From NCBI RefSeq assembly GCF_004353505.1, contig NZ_SMNQ01000021.1, positions 49,615 through 113,614 of the forward strand: 64,000 nucleotides of DNA. Reading direction: 5' to 3'. The notes under the pieces are model-generated. The model searched no databases, was not told where the DNA came from, and worked only from the letters and a program-made list of their open reading frames with translations. Position 1 is the first letter of the stretch. Every line of letters begins with the position of its first letter. The DNA is from Streptomyces sp. WAC05374 (GTDB lineage Bacteria; Actinomycetota; Actinomycetes; Streptomycetales; Streptomycetaceae). Below are positions 10,590-19,279 of this stretch, piece after piece. A program made the translations under genes and the position numbers.

Positions 10590-11065
10590 GCCACGTTGAC
10601 CCTCTGCCCGGGGGGCGCCGCCTCCAGCCAGGCCAGGAAGCCGGTGAGCGCGTCCTCGCTCATCGCCAGCTCCACGTGCCGCCCGTGGTGCAGGCAGCCC
10701 AGCACCACCGAGTCGGACAGCAGCGCCAGCTCCTCCTCGCCCTCCGGCATCCGGCGCGCCAGCACCTCGATGCCGGAGCGCTCCAGGACACGGCGCGGAC
10801 GGGGCGCGTACGAGAAGACGCGGAACCAGGCGACCCGGTCGCCGCTGTAGCGCGCGACGCCGTACACCCACCCCTTGCCGGAGGGGGTCCCCCCGCCGGA
10901 GCCGGGCGCGGAGTCACCCTCGTCCGGCACGGTCCAGCGCAGGCTGCAGTCGAAGGTGCCGCCGGAGCGCTGGATCAGCCGCCGGCGCAGTCCGAACACG
11001 AAGAGACCGATCACCACCAGCGCGACGACCAGGGCGCTCACCAGCAGAGCGAGGAACATCTCCAC
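10586..11065 (-). CDS. DUF2550 membrane-anchored protein
   Basis: 159 aa. One N-terminal membrane helix (about residues 3-25) is followed by RRRLIQRSGGTFDCSLRW, the hallmark of DUF2550. Actinobacterial genomes regularly place it just downstream of the ATP synthase genes. Function is unknown. It lies about 120 bp beyond atpC on the same strand and is translationally coupled to the phosphopantetheinyl transferase. Confidence 0.88.
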   Translation of the reverse strand: MEMFLALLVSALVVALVVIGLFVFGLRRRLIQRSGGTFDCSLRWTVPDEGDSAPGSGGGTPSGKGWVYGVARYSGDRVAWFRVFSYAPRPRRVLERSGIEVLARRMPEGEEELALLSDSVVLGCLHHGRHVELAMSEDALTGFLAWLEAAPPGQRVNVA

Positions 11066-11103
11066 CGACCTCCTCGCATCGTTCGTTCAAGGAATACAAC
11101 CTG

Positions 11104-11166
11104 CACCTGCATCGACCTCAGCCGCGGCACGGTCTGGATGATTCCAGACCGGCCGCGGCTGAGGGC
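11104..11166 (-). terminator. Probable terminator of the atp operon
   Basis: The gap between atpC and the DUF2550 gene holds inverted GC-rich sequence: CTCAGCCGCGGC (about 11116-11127) pairs with GCCGCGGCTGAG (about 11152-11163). The 12-bp stem encloses a shorter hairpin-prone loop with TCTGGA/TCCAGA halves. It would separate the ATP synthase genes from the downstream pair. Confidence 0.6.
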
Positions 11167-11186
11167 ACAACTGTCGGCGCGGTACG

Positions 11187-11561
11187 TCAGTGCACCGCTA
11201 CCGCGCGCAGCCGGACCTCGGCGCGCCGCTCGGCGGCGGCGTCCGACTCGGCCTTCGCGCGCTCCAGCGCACGCTCGGCGCGCTGGGGGTCGATCTCGTC
11301 CGCAAGCTCGGCGATCTCGGCGAGCAGCGACAGCTTGTTGTCGGCGAACGTGATGAAACCGCCGTGTACGGCGGCGACGACAGTCCCGCCCTCACTCGTA
11401 CGGATGGTCACCGGGCCCGACTCCAGCACACCGAGCAGCGGCTGGTGGCCGGGCATGACGCCGATGTCGCCGGAGGTGGTGCGCGCGATGACCAGGGTGG
11501 CCTCGCCGGACCAGACACTCCGGTCCGCGGCGACCAGCTCGACGTGCAGCTCAGCAGCCAA
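11187..11561 (-). CDS. atpC: F1Fo ATP synthase epsilon subunit
   Basis: 124 aa. The N-terminal beta-sandwich (MAAELHVELVAADRSVWSGEAT) with GDIGVMPGHQPLLG is the epsilon signature; the C-terminal helical pair is short and charged. Epsilon joins gamma in the rotor stalk and restrains ATP hydrolysis. It is last in the operon and lies 155 bp beyond atpD, behind a hairpin that may lower its expression. Confidence 0.96.
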   Translation of the reverse strand: MAAELHVELVAADRSVWSGEATLVIARTTSGDIGVMPGHQPLLGVLESGPVTIRTSEGGTVVAAVHGGFITFADNKLSLLAEIAELADEIDPQRAERALERAKAESDAAAERRAEVRLRAVAVH

Positions 11562-11671
11562 GGGTGGCTCCTCGGGTCACCACCCGGCGTGTGCCGGGTG
11601 TTGGGTCATAAGTCTAGTAGGGCGCCCGGCGCCGAAACGCCGGGGTCCCTCGGTCAAACGTGGGGCGTACG

Positions 11672-11700
11672 AAAGGGGGCGGGACGACACCCGCCCCCTT
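11672..11700 (-). terminator. Attenuator-like hairpin between atpD and atpC
   Basis: A stem of 11-12 bp (about 11673-11683 with 11690-11700) and a 6-nt loop is followed on the minus strand by TTTCG. It lies between atpD and atpC, so it may be a partial terminator that lowers epsilon transcription or an RNA-processing site. Confidence 0.5.
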
Positions 11701-11716
11701 CCGCGAGTCACGGGAC

Positions 11717-13159
11717 TCAGGAGACGCCGAGCTCCTTGGCGTTCTTCTTGAGGTCCTCGAGACCACCGCACATGAAGAAGGCCTGCTCGGGGAAGTGGTC
11801 GTACTCACCGTCGCAGATCGCGTTGAACGCGGCGATCGACTCGTCGAGCGGCACGTCCGAGCCGTCCACGCCGGTGAACTGCTTGGCGGCGTGGGTGTTC
11901 TGGGACAGGAAGCGCTCGACGCGACGGGCACGGTGGACAACGAGCTTGTCCTCCTCGCCCAGCTCGTCGATACCGAGGATCGCGATGATGTCCTGGAGGT
12001 CCTTGTACTTCTGGAGGATTCCCTTGACGCGGGTCGCCGCGGCGTAGTGGTCCTCGGAGATGTAACGCGGGTCCAGGATCCGGGACGTGGAGTCCAGCGG
12101 GTCCACGGCCGGGTAGATCCCCTTCTCGGAGATCGGACGGGAGAGAACCGTCGTCGCGTCGAGGTGGGCGAAGGTGGTGGCCGGGGCCGGGTCGGTCAGG
12201 TCGTCCGCGGGGACGTAGATCGCCTGCATCGAGGTGATCGAGTGACCACGCGTCGAGGTGATGCGCTCCTGGAGCAGACCCATCTCGTCCGCCAGGTTCG
12301 GCTGGTAACCCACCGCGGACGGCATACGGCCGAGCAGGGTGGACACCTCGGAGCCGGCCTGGGTGAACCGGAAGATGTTGTCGATGAAGAAGAGCACGTC
12401 CTGCTTCTGCACATCGCGGAAGTACTCCGCCATGGTCAGACCGGCCAGGGCGACGCGCAGACGGGTGCCCGGGGGCTCGTCCATCTGGCCGAAGACCAGG
12501 GCGGTCTTGTCCAGAACGCCGGACTCCTCCATCTCCGCGATGAGGTCGTTGCCCTCACGGGTGCGCTCGCCGACGCCCGCGAAGACGGAGACGCCCTCGT
12601 GGAGGTTGGCGACACGCATGATCATTTCCTGGATCAGCACGGTCTTGCCGACACCGGCACCACCGAACAGACCGATCTTTCCACCCTTGACGTACGGGGT
12701 GAGAAGGTCGACGACCTTCAGGCCGGTCTCGAACATCTCGGTCTTGGACTCGAGCTGGTCGAAGTCGGGGGCCTTGCGGTGGATCGGCCAGCGCTCGCCG
12801 ACGTTGGCGTTCTCCTCGGGAACGTTCAGCACCTCACCGAGGGTGTTGAACACCTTGCCCTTGGTGAAGTCGCCGACCGGGACCGTGATGCCGGTGCCCG
12901 AGTCGGTCACCGGGGCCTGGCGGACCAGACCGTCGGTGGGCTGCATCGAGATGGTGCGGACCAGGCCGTCACCCAGGTGCTGGGCGACCTCCAGGGTCAG
13001 CGTCTTCTTCTTGCCGTCCTCGGCCGGGTCGGCAACCTCGACGTGCAGCGCGTTGTAGATCTCCGGCATCGCGTCGACGGGGAACTCCACGTCGACGACC
13101 GGGCCGATGACCCGCGCGACGCGGCCCGTCGCCGTGGCCGTCTCAACAGTGGTGGTCAT
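11717..13159 (-). CDS. atpD: F1Fo ATP synthase beta subunit
   Basis: 480 aa, normal length. The catalytic P-loop reads GGAGVGKTVLIQE (about residue 165), followed by GERTREGNDL and the conserved ALAGLTMAEYFRD; the DELSEED-equivalent region is near the C-terminus (LGIDELGEED). Beta subunits hold the catalytic sites of the F1 hexamer. Start and the atpG stop overlap as TAATG, so translation is coupled. Confidence 0.98.
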   Translation of the reverse strand: MTTTVETATATGRVARVIGPVVDVEFPVDAMPEIYNALHVEVADPAEDGKKKTLTLEVAQHLGDGLVRTISMQPTDGLVRQAPVTDSGTGITVPVGDFTKGKVFNTLGEVLNVPEENANVGERWPIHRKAPDFDQLESKTEMFETGLKVVDLLTPYVKGGKIGLFGGAGVGKTVLIQEMIMRVANLHEGVSVFAGVGERTREGNDLIAEMEESGVLDKTALVFGQMDEPPGTRLRVALAGLTMAEYFRDVQKQDVLFFIDNIFRFTQAGSEVSTLLGRMPSAVGYQPNLADEMGLLQERITSTRGHSITSMQAIYVPADDLTDPAPATTFAHLDATTVLSRPISEKGIYPAVDPLDSTSRILDPRYISEDHYAAATRVKGILQKYKDLQDIIAILGIDELGEEDKLVVHRARRVERFLSQNTHAAKQFTGVDGSDVPLDESIAAFNAICDGEYDHFPEQAFFMCGGLEDLKKNAKELGVS

Positions 13160-14076
13160 TACTTGTCACTCCCCGCGGTCGCGTCGGCGAGGGCGCTCGC
13201 GCCACCGACGATCTCGCTGATTTCCTGGGTGATTTCGGCCTGGCGGGCCGCGTTGGCAAGCCGGGAGAGGCTGTTGATCAGGTCTCCGGCGTTGTCGGTC
13301 GCCGACTTCATCGCGCGGCGGCGGGCAGCGTGCTCGGAAGCGGCGGCCTGAAGCAGCGCGTTGTAGACACGGCTCTCGACGTACCGCGGCAGCAGGGCGT
13401 CGAGGACGTCCTCGGCCGACGGCTCGAAGTCGAACAGCGGAAGGATCTCGCCCTTGGTCCCCGTCTCCTCCGCCGCCTTGTCCAGGCTGAGCGGGAGCAT
13501 CCGGTTCTGCACGGGCGTCTGCGTCATCATCGACACGAATTCCGTGAAGACGATGTGCAGCTCGTCGACCCCGCCCTCGGCCGTCTCCTTGGTGACGGCC
13601 TCGATGAGCGGCGCGGCGACCGCCTTGGCGTCCGCGTAGCTCGGGCTGTCGGTGAAGCCCGTCCACGAGTCCGCGACCTTGCGCTCACGGAACCCGTAGT
13701 AGGCGACACCCTTGCGGCCGACGATGTACGTGTCGACCTCCTTGCCCTCGCCGCGCAGCCGCTCGGTGAGCTGGTCCGCGGCCTTGATGGCGTTGGACGA
13801 GTAGCCGCCGGCCAGACCGCGGTCGCTCGTGATGAGCAGCACCGCGGCCCGGGCCGGGTTGTCCGTCTCGGTGGTCAGCGGGTGATTGGTGTTCGACCCG
13901 GTGGCCACCGCGGTGACCGCGCGGGTCAGCTCGGTCGCGTACGGCGTGGAGGCCGCCACCTTGCGCTGCGCCTTGACGATGCGCGAGGCGGCGATCATCT
14001 CCATCGCCTTGGTGATCTTCTTGGTCGCCGTGACGGATTTGATGCGACGCTTGTAGACCCGGAGCTGGGCTCCCAT
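13159..14076 (-). CDS. atpG: F1Fo ATP synthase gamma subunit
   Basis: 305 aa. N-terminal helix MGAQLRVYKRRIKSVTATKKITKAMEMIAASR and the C-terminal RAMKSATDNAGDLI are the two coiled-coil arms of the rotor shaft; LLITSDRGLAGGY is the family signature. Gamma turns inside the alpha3-beta3 ring and drives conformational change. It lies 20 bp after atpA and overlaps atpD by one base. Confidence 0.97.
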   Translation of the reverse strand: MGAQLRVYKRRIKSVTATKKITKAMEMIAASRIVKAQRKVAASTPYATELTRAVTAVATGSNTNHPLTTETDNPARAAVLLITSDRGLAGGYSSNAIKAADQLTERLRGEGKEVDTYIVGRKGVAYYGFRERKVADSWTGFTDSPSYADAKAVAAPLIEAVTKETAEGGVDELHIVFTEFVSMMTQTPVQNRMLPLSLDKAAEETGTKGEILPLFDFEPSAEDVLDALLPRYVESRVYNALLQAAASEHAARRRAMKSATDNAGDLINSLSRLANAARQAEITQEISEIVGGASALADATAGSDK

Positions 14077-14096
14077 GAGTCAGGTCCCTTCCGTCG

Positions 14097-15695
14097 TCAC
14101 TTCGAGACGTTGGCGGCGGCCGGGGCGTCCTCGGCCAGCAGCTTTCCGTCCGAGGTCTCGAACTGCTTCTTGAAGGCGGCGATGCCGTCGGCCACGGCCG
14201 AGAGGGTGTCGTCGGACATCTTCCCGCCCTCGCGGATCGAGTCCATGAGCCCCTTGTGGTCGCGGTGCAGGTAGTCCAGCAGCTCGCGCTCGAAGCGGCG
14301 GATGTCGGCGACCGGGACGTCGTCCATCTTGCCCGTGGTACCGGCCCAGACGGACACGACCTGGTCGGCCGTCGCCATCGGCTGGTACTGCGGCTGCTTC
14401 AGCAGCTCGACCATGCGCTTACCGCGCTCCAGCGAGGACTTCGACGCGGCGTCCAGGTCGGAACCGAAGGCGGCGAACGCCTCCAGCTCGCGGAACTGGG
14501 CGAGGTCCACGCGGAGCCGGCCGGAGACCTGCTTCATGGCCTTGTGCTGGGCGGAGCCACCGACACGGGAGACCGAGATACCGACGTTCAGGGCCGGACG
14601 CTGGCCGGCGTTGAACAGGTCGGACTCCAGGAAGCACTGGCCGTCGGTGATGGAGATGACGTTGGTCGGGATGAACGCCGAGACGTCGTTGGCCTTGGTC
14701 TCGACGATCGGCAGACCGGTCATCGAACCGGCACCCATCTCGTCGGAGAGCTTGGCGCAGCGCTCCAGCAGACGCGAGTGCAGGTAGAAGACGTCACCCG
14801 GGTAGGCCTCGCGGCCCGGCGGGCGGCGCAGCAGCAGGGAGACGGCACGGTAGGCGTCGGCCTGCTTCGACAGGTCGTCGAAGACGATCAGGACGTGCTT
14901 GCCCTGGTACATCCAGTGCTGACCGATGGCGGAGCCGGTGTAGGGCGCCAGGTACTTGAAGCCGGCCGGGTCGGACGCCGGGGCGGCGACGATGGTCGTG
15001 TACTCCAGGGCACCGGCCTCCTCCAGCGCGCCGCGCACGGACGCGATGGTGGAGCCCTTCTGGCCGATGGCGACGTAGATGCAGCGGACCTGCTTCTTCG
15101 GGTCGCCCGAGCGCCAGTTGTCGCGCTGGTTGATGATCGTGTCGACGGCCAGGGCGGTCTTGCCGGTCTGACGGTCACCGATGATCAGCTGGCGCTGACC
15201 ACGGCCGATCGGGGTCATGGCGTCGACGGCCTTGTAGCCGGTCTCCATCGGCTCGTGCACCGACTTGCGCTGCATGACCGTGGGTGCCTGCAGTTCGAGG
15301 GCACGGCGGCCCTCGGTCGCGATCTCGCCGAGACCGTCGATCGGGTTGCCGAGCGGGTCGACGACCCGGCCCAGGTAGCCCTCGCCGACAGCGACGGACA
15401 GGACCTCGCCGGTACGGGTGACCGGCTGGCCCTCCTCGATGCCGCTGAACTCACCGAGGACAATGGCACCGATCTCGCGCTCCTCGAGGTTGAGGGCGAG
15501 GCCGAGGGTGCCGTCCTCGAACTTCAGCAGCTCGTTCGCCATGGTCGAGGGCAGACCCTCGACCTTCGCGATGCCGTCGCCGGCAAGGCTGACCGTACCG
15601 ACCTCCTCGCGCGAGGCCGCGTCCGGCTTGTACGACTGGACAAAGTTCTCCAGCGCGTCCCGGATCTCCTCCGGCCGGATCGTGAGCTCCGCCAT
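14097..15695 (-). CDS. atpA: F1Fo ATP synthase alpha subunit
   Basis: 532 aa from ATG 15695 (MAELTIRPEEI), supported by a purine-rich AGGGAAC site upstream; the open frame continues to 15851 without a good start. The nucleotide site has GDRQTGKTALAVD at about residue 172, and the family signature PALNVGISVSRVGGSAQ is complete. Alpha binds non-catalytic ATP and alternates with beta. A 127-bp gap with a strong hairpin separates it from atpH. Confidence 0.98.
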   Translation of the reverse strand: MAELTIRPEEIRDALENFVQSYKPDAASREEVGTVSLAGDGIAKVEGLPSTMANELLKFEDGTLGLALNLEEREIGAIVLGEFSGIEEGQPVTRTGEVLSVAVGEGYLGRVVDPLGNPIDGLGEIATEGRRALELQAPTVMQRKSVHEPMETGYKAVDAMTPIGRGQRQLIIGDRQTGKTALAVDTIINQRDNWRSGDPKKQVRCIYVAIGQKGSTIASVRGALEEAGALEYTTIVAAPASDPAGFKYLAPYTGSAIGQHWMYQGKHVLIVFDDLSKQADAYRAVSLLLRRPPGREAYPGDVFYLHSRLLERCAKLSDEMGAGSMTGLPIVETKANDVSAFIPTNVISITDGQCFLESDLFNAGQRPALNVGISVSRVGGSAQHKAMKQVSGRLRVDLAQFRELEAFAAFGSDLDAASKSSLERGKRMVELLKQPQYQPMATADQVVSVWAGTTGKMDDVPVADIRRFERELLDYLHRDHKGLMDSIREGGKMSDDTLSAVADGIAAFKKQFETSDGKLLAEDAPAAANVSK

Positions 15696-15724
15696 CTGGG
15701 TTCCCTGCTCTCCTTGTTGGGCCC

Positions 15725-15765
15725 GAAGTTTCTTTGGGGGATCTGGGGGCTCCCCCCAGAACTTC
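15725..15765 (-). other. Intercistronic hairpin between atpH and atpA
   Basis: An inner stem CTGGGGG/CCCCCAG with a 3-nt loop (15743-15759) sits inside outer arms GAAGTT/AACTTC (15725-15730, 15760-15765). It lies inside the operon and may be an RNA stability or processing element. Confidence 0.5.
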
Positions 15766-15822
15766 TGCATCCTCTGCACGGCCCAACCGGGCCGTAGGTA
15801 ACGCTTGTTGAGTTGGTGCTGG

Positions 15823-16638
15823 TCAGCCGGCCAGTCGCCGGGCCGCCTCATCGAGGCGGTTGGCGACGGTGCCGTTGACGACCTCGTCGCCGACCCGCAC
15901 CGAGATCCCGCCGAGGACCGAGGGGTCCACGTCCAGGTTCAGGTGCATCTGGCGGCCGTACAGCTTGGCCAGCACAGCGCCGAGACGCTGCTTCTGCTGG
16001 TCGCTGAGCGGCACCGCCGAGGTGACGACCGCGACCATCCGGTCCCGGCGCGCCGCGGCGAGCTTGGACAGGGACTCGAGTCCCGCTTCCAGGCTACGTC
16101 CCCGGGGCTGGGTGACGAGACGGACGATCAGCCGCTCCGTGGCGGGGTTGGCCTTGCCGCCGAGCAGGCTGCGCAGCAGCTCGCCCTTGGCGGACGCGGT
16201 GGCCGCCTTGTCGGTCAGCGCGGCCCGCAGCCCGGTGTTCGACGAGACGATCCGGCCGAACCGGAACAGCTCGTCCTCGACGTCGTCGAGCGCGCCGGCC
16301 CGCTGCGCCGCGGTGAGGTCCGCGGTGTTCGCCAGCTCCTCGAGGGAGTCGACGAGGTCACGCGAGTACGACCAGCGGGACCGGACCATGCCGGAGACCA
16401 GGTCGACGGCTTCCCCGCCCACCTGACCGCTCAGCAGTCGCGCGGCCAGCTCGGCCTTGGCCTCACCGGCCTGCGCCGGGTCGGTCAGGACCCGACGCAG
16501 CGACACCTCGCGGTCGAGCAGCGCGGTAACGGCGGCCAGCTCACCGGCGAGCTTCGCCACGTCGACCGACGTGTTGTCGGTCAGCGCGTCGAGACGCTCG
16601 CGCGCGGCAGCCAGTGCCTCGCGGCTCGCTCCGTTCAT
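15823..16638 (-). CDS. atpH: F1Fo ATP synthase delta subunit
   Basis: 271 aa, longer than the roughly 180 aa of E. coli delta but usual for actinobacteria, where an extra N-terminal helical region is present. The C-terminal part holds VVTSAVPLSDQQKQRL and DPSVLGGISVRVGDEVVNGTV, the conserved delta signature. It caps F1 and holds the peripheral stalk. The ATG overlaps the atpF stop (ATGA). Confidence 0.96.
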   Translation of the reverse strand: MNGASREALAAARERLDALTDNTSVDVAKLAGELAAVTALLDREVSLRRVLTDPAQAGEAKAELAARLLSGQVGGEAVDLVSGMVRSRWSYSRDLVDSLEELANTADLTAAQRAGALDDVEDELFRFGRIVSSNTGLRAALTDKAATASAKGELLRSLLGGKANPATERLIVRLVTQPRGRSLEAGLESLSKLAAARRDRMVAVVTSAVPLSDQQKQRLGAVLAKLYGRQMHLNLDVDPSVLGGISVRVGDEVVNGTVANRLDEAARRLAG

Positions 16639-17180
16639 CGGGCGGCCTCGGCCTTCTCCTCGAGCTCGTCGAGGAAGCGGTCGATGGTGCGGCTCTGGCG
16701 GGCGACGTCCTCGAGGGACTCGCCGACCAGCTTGCCGGCCAGGTCGGTGGCGAGCTTGCCCACGTCCTGGCGCAGCGCGGTCGCCGCGGCCTTGCGGTCG
16801 GCCTCGATCTGGGCGTGGCCGGCCGCGATGATCTCCTCGCGCTGGCGCTGGCCTTCCGCCTTCATCTCCTGGATGATCGCGGTGCCCTGCTCCTGCGCCT
16901 CCTGACGCAGCCGCGCGGCCTCGTGGCGGGCCTCGGCGAGCTGAGCCTTGTACTGCTCCAGCACACTCTGGGCTTCGATCTGGGCCGACTCGGCCTTCTC
17001 GATGCCACCCTCGATCGCCTCGCGGCGCTGCTCCAGAACCTTGTTGATGTTCGGGAGGAGCTTCTTGGCGAGGAAGCCGAAGACGATGGCGAAGGCGATC
17101 AGGCCGATGACCAGCTCGTCGAGATGCGGGACGATAGGAGGCTGAGGCTCCTCCGCCGCCGCAAGGAACAGAGCGTTCAC
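16635..17180 (-). CDS. atpF: F1Fo ATP synthase b subunit
   Basis: 181 aa. One membrane helix (LDELVIGLIAFAIVFGFLA, about residues 20-38) is followed by a long charged alanine/glutamate/arginine helix that forms the peripheral stalk dimer (EQRREAIEGGIEKAESAQIEA onwards). It anchors delta and F1 to the membrane sector. Confidence 0.97.
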   Translation of the reverse strand: MNALFLAAAEEPQPPIVPHLDELVIGLIAFAIVFGFLAKKLLPNINKVLEQRREAIEGGIEKAESAQIEAQSVLEQYKAQLAEARHEAARLRQEAQEQGTAIIQEMKAEGQRQREEIIAAGHAQIEADRKAAATALRQDVGKLATDLAGKLVGESLEDVARQSRTIDRFLDELEEKAEAAR

Positions 17181-17221
17181 ATCAGTGCCTTCCGTGAAAG
17201 GGGTTGGGCTGTCGGTCCGGC

Positions 17222-17464
17222 TTACTGGAAGACGAAGCCCATGACGATGCCGATGAGGGCGAGCGCCTCACAGAAGGCGAAACCCATGATCTGGTTGGTA
17301 CGGATCAGACCGGCCGCCTCGGGCTGGCGGGCGAGGGCCTGGGTGCCGTTACCGAAGATGATGCCGACGCCGACGCCGGGGCCGATGGCCGCGAGGCCGT
17401 AGCCGACAGCGTTCATGTTGCCGGAGATGGTGTTCTCGGCGGCGAGGGTCTGGAGAACGGACAT
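17222..17464 (-). CDS. atpE: F1Fo ATP synthase c subunit
   Basis: 80 aa from ATG 17464, preceded by AGAAGGAAG about 7 nt upstream. Two membrane helices flank a polar loop (ALARQPEAAGLIRTNQ). The proton-binding carboxylate is the Glu in GFAFCEALALIG of helix two. The ring of c subunits is the rotor that converts proton flow to rotation. Confidence 0.97.
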   Translation of the reverse strand: MSVLQTLAAENTISGNMNAVGYGLAAIGPGVGVGIIFGNGTQALARQPEAAGLIRTNQIMGFAFCEALALIGIVMGFVFQ

Positions 17465-17543
17465 GCCGGATCTTCCTTCTCTTTCAATGACCCGGTGGGG
17501 GTTGGCCACCGGATGACTGGGGGTCTTGAGGGGAGGGGCTGGC

Positions 17544-18353
17544 TCAGTGGTGCTCGGAGAGCGCGCCCTGTACGTAGCTGCAGGCCAGGAGGACGAAGAC
17601 GTACGCCTGGACGGCCTGGATGAAGAGCTCGAAGGCGGTCATCGTGACGACCATCACGAAGGACGCGCCGGCGTAGACGAAGCCCAGCCCGTTCATCAGG
17701 TACCAGGTGGCCAGCGAGAACATCACGATCAGCATGTGGCCGGCGAACATGTTCGCGAAGAGCCGGACCGCGTGCGTGAAGGGGCGGATGATCAGGTTGG
17801 AGAGGAACTCCAGGACCATGACCATCGGCAGGATGGGCCCGAGGTTCTTGTCGTAGCCGAGGATGTTCTTCCAGCCGCCGACGAAGCCGTGCTTCTTGAA
17901 GGTCAGGCTGACCCACGTCACGTAGACGACCAGGGCGAGACCGGCCGGGAAGGCGATCAGCGAGGTGACCGGGAACTGGGCGAGCGGGATGATCGACCAG
18001 AGGTTCAGGATCCAGACGAAGAAGAACAGCGACACCATGAAGGGGACGTACTTCTCGCCGTCCTTCTTGCCGATGATCTCGTAGACGATGCCGCGGCGGA
18101 CGAAGTCGTACCCGGCCTCACCGATCATCTGCACCTTGCCGGGCACCAGCTTCGGCTTGGCGAAGGCGGCCCAGAAGAAGACGACGATCAGGATCGAGCC
18201 CAGGAGGGCCAGCAGCATCGGCTTCGTGAACTCGAAGCCGGCCACGGTGGCGATGGGCTCGTACATGAACGTGTGGAGGCCCGGCGCCGGGAAGCCGCAT
18301 CCGGAGAAGATGTGACAGCTCGGGTCGAAGGCAAGCGTCTGGTCAGCACTCAC
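17544..18353 (-). CDS. atpB: F1Fo ATP synthase a subunit
   Basis: 269 aa from GTG 18353, which has AAGGAG 7 nt upstream; an in-frame ATG at 18389 has none. Five to six membrane helices are evident. The essential Arg lies in THAVRLFANMFAGHM, facing the c-ring carboxylate in the proton channel. Confidence 0.96.
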   Translation of the reverse strand: MSADQTLAFDPSCHIFSGCGFPAPGLHTFMYEPIATVAGFEFTKPMLLALLGSILIVVFFWAAFAKPKLVPGKVQMIGEAGYDFVRRGIVYEIIGKKDGEKYVPFMVSLFFFVWILNLWSIIPLAQFPVTSLIAFPAGLALVVYVTWVSLTFKKHGFVGGWKNILGYDKNLGPILPMVMVLEFLSNLIIRPFTHAVRLFANMFAGHMLIVMFSLATWYLMNGLGFVYAGASFVMVVTMTAFELFIQAVQAYVFVLLACSYVQGALSEHH

Positions 18354-18578
18354 CGCGGGCTCCTTCAGCGTGGCGCATAGGTACGGCAACCTCGTTGTGT
18401 CGGCGCGGCACGCAGCCGCGGGTCGGCACTGGACTGGTCTTACGGATGGGGGGGCGGCGGTTCGGCGTCGAGCCTCGCGCTGGGACAGGCGTCAGCTCGG
18501 ATGGCCGCGCCCGCAGTGCCGCAGTTGGCACCGGACGATAGCAGCATCGTGAACGCGCATTTATCCCGGCCCTACTCC

Positions 18579-19016
18579 TCACGTCGACGGCCCCGTCTTC
18601 TCGGGCTTCGAGCCCTTTTCGGAGGCGGGGTCCACGTAGAGGATCTTGGCCTTCATGTAGGCGCGCGCCTGGGCCGCGACCCAGACGATGGTCGCCGCGA
18701 GCAGCGTGAAGGCGAAGGCCTTGAAGTTGAACAGCGTGGTGTTCTTCAGCAGGGCCATGAACATGAACAGCAACAGCAACTGGGCCATGTAGAGCATCAG
18801 CCCCATGGCCTGGAAGAGCTGCGGCAGAGACTTGGCCGTCCGCTGGAGCACCACCAGCCCGATCCCCATGAAGAGGACGACCACGAGCGTGCCGGCCACG
18901 GCGCCGATCGCCCCCTTGCCGCCGGCGACCACACCGCTCACCACGGTGGCGACAGCGCCGGTGGCGAGCGTGGGTACGGCGGCGTACAGCAGGGTGCGTG
19001 CGTCGTTGGACGGCAT
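18579..19016 (-). CDS. atpI: ATP synthase operon protein I
   Basis: 145 aa from ATG 19016, with GCGGAG 8 nt upstream; an upstream ATG at 19058 lacks a ribosome site. Four hydrophobic helices in the pattern of AtpI are present. AtpI proteins assist c-ring assembly or Mg/Ca handling; sequences are poorly conserved, so the call leans on topology and position as first gene of the operon. Confidence 0.85.
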   Translation of the reverse strand: MPSNDARTLLYAAVPTLATGAVATVVSGVVAGGKGAIGAVAGTLVVVLFMGIGLVVLQRTAKSLPQLFQAMGLMLYMAQLLLLFMFMALLKNTTLFNFKAFAFTLLAATIVWVAAQARAYMKAKILYVDPASEKGSKPEKTGPST

Positions 19017-19142
19017 GGCGGCATCTCCGCTTGCTGGTGGGGGCAGTGGTGTCGTCATGGACGAGCGTAATCCCGGTCCGAGGCGTGCTCTCGGGGGCCG
19101 ATGAACCGTCGCACTACGGTCCTTCGGCGGTGTCGCCGGGTC

Positions 19143-19160
19143 TCGTGAACCGTATCACAA
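19143..19160. promoter_or_regulatory. Putative Rex operator upstream of atpI
   Basis: TCGTGAACCGTATCACAA has the imperfect two-fold symmetry and outer half-sites of the Streptomyces Rex operator (consensus TTGTGAACGCGTTCACAA, 13 of 18 identical, differences mostly central). It is 127 bp upstream of the atpI start. Rex represses respiratory genes when NADH/NAD+ is low. ATP synthase genes as Rex targets are recalled from memory. Confidence 0.55.
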
Positions 19161-19195
19161 ACTATTTGATGAGGTCTTTACCCTGGGGTGTGCTG

Positions 19196-19213
19196 ACTCT
19201 CACACATGAGAGT
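19196..19213. other. Perfect inverted repeat upstream of atp operon
   Basis: ACTCTCA-CACA-TGAGAGT is a perfect 7-bp inverted repeat 35 bp from the Rex-like site, in the 260-bp gap between the WecA-like gene and atpI. It could be an operator or the end of the upstream transcript. Confidence 0.4.
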
Positions 19214-19279
19214 GACCCTGCGCGTGTGTGCAAGACAAGCGCTCGGTTTGTCTGGTAAAGGGCCCGCCTGGGCGGTTCG

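Noticed and set aside
15696..15851. N-terminal extension of AtpA
   Set aside because: The upstream frame encodes a non-conserved peptide over an intercistronic hairpin; ATG 15695 matches the family start.
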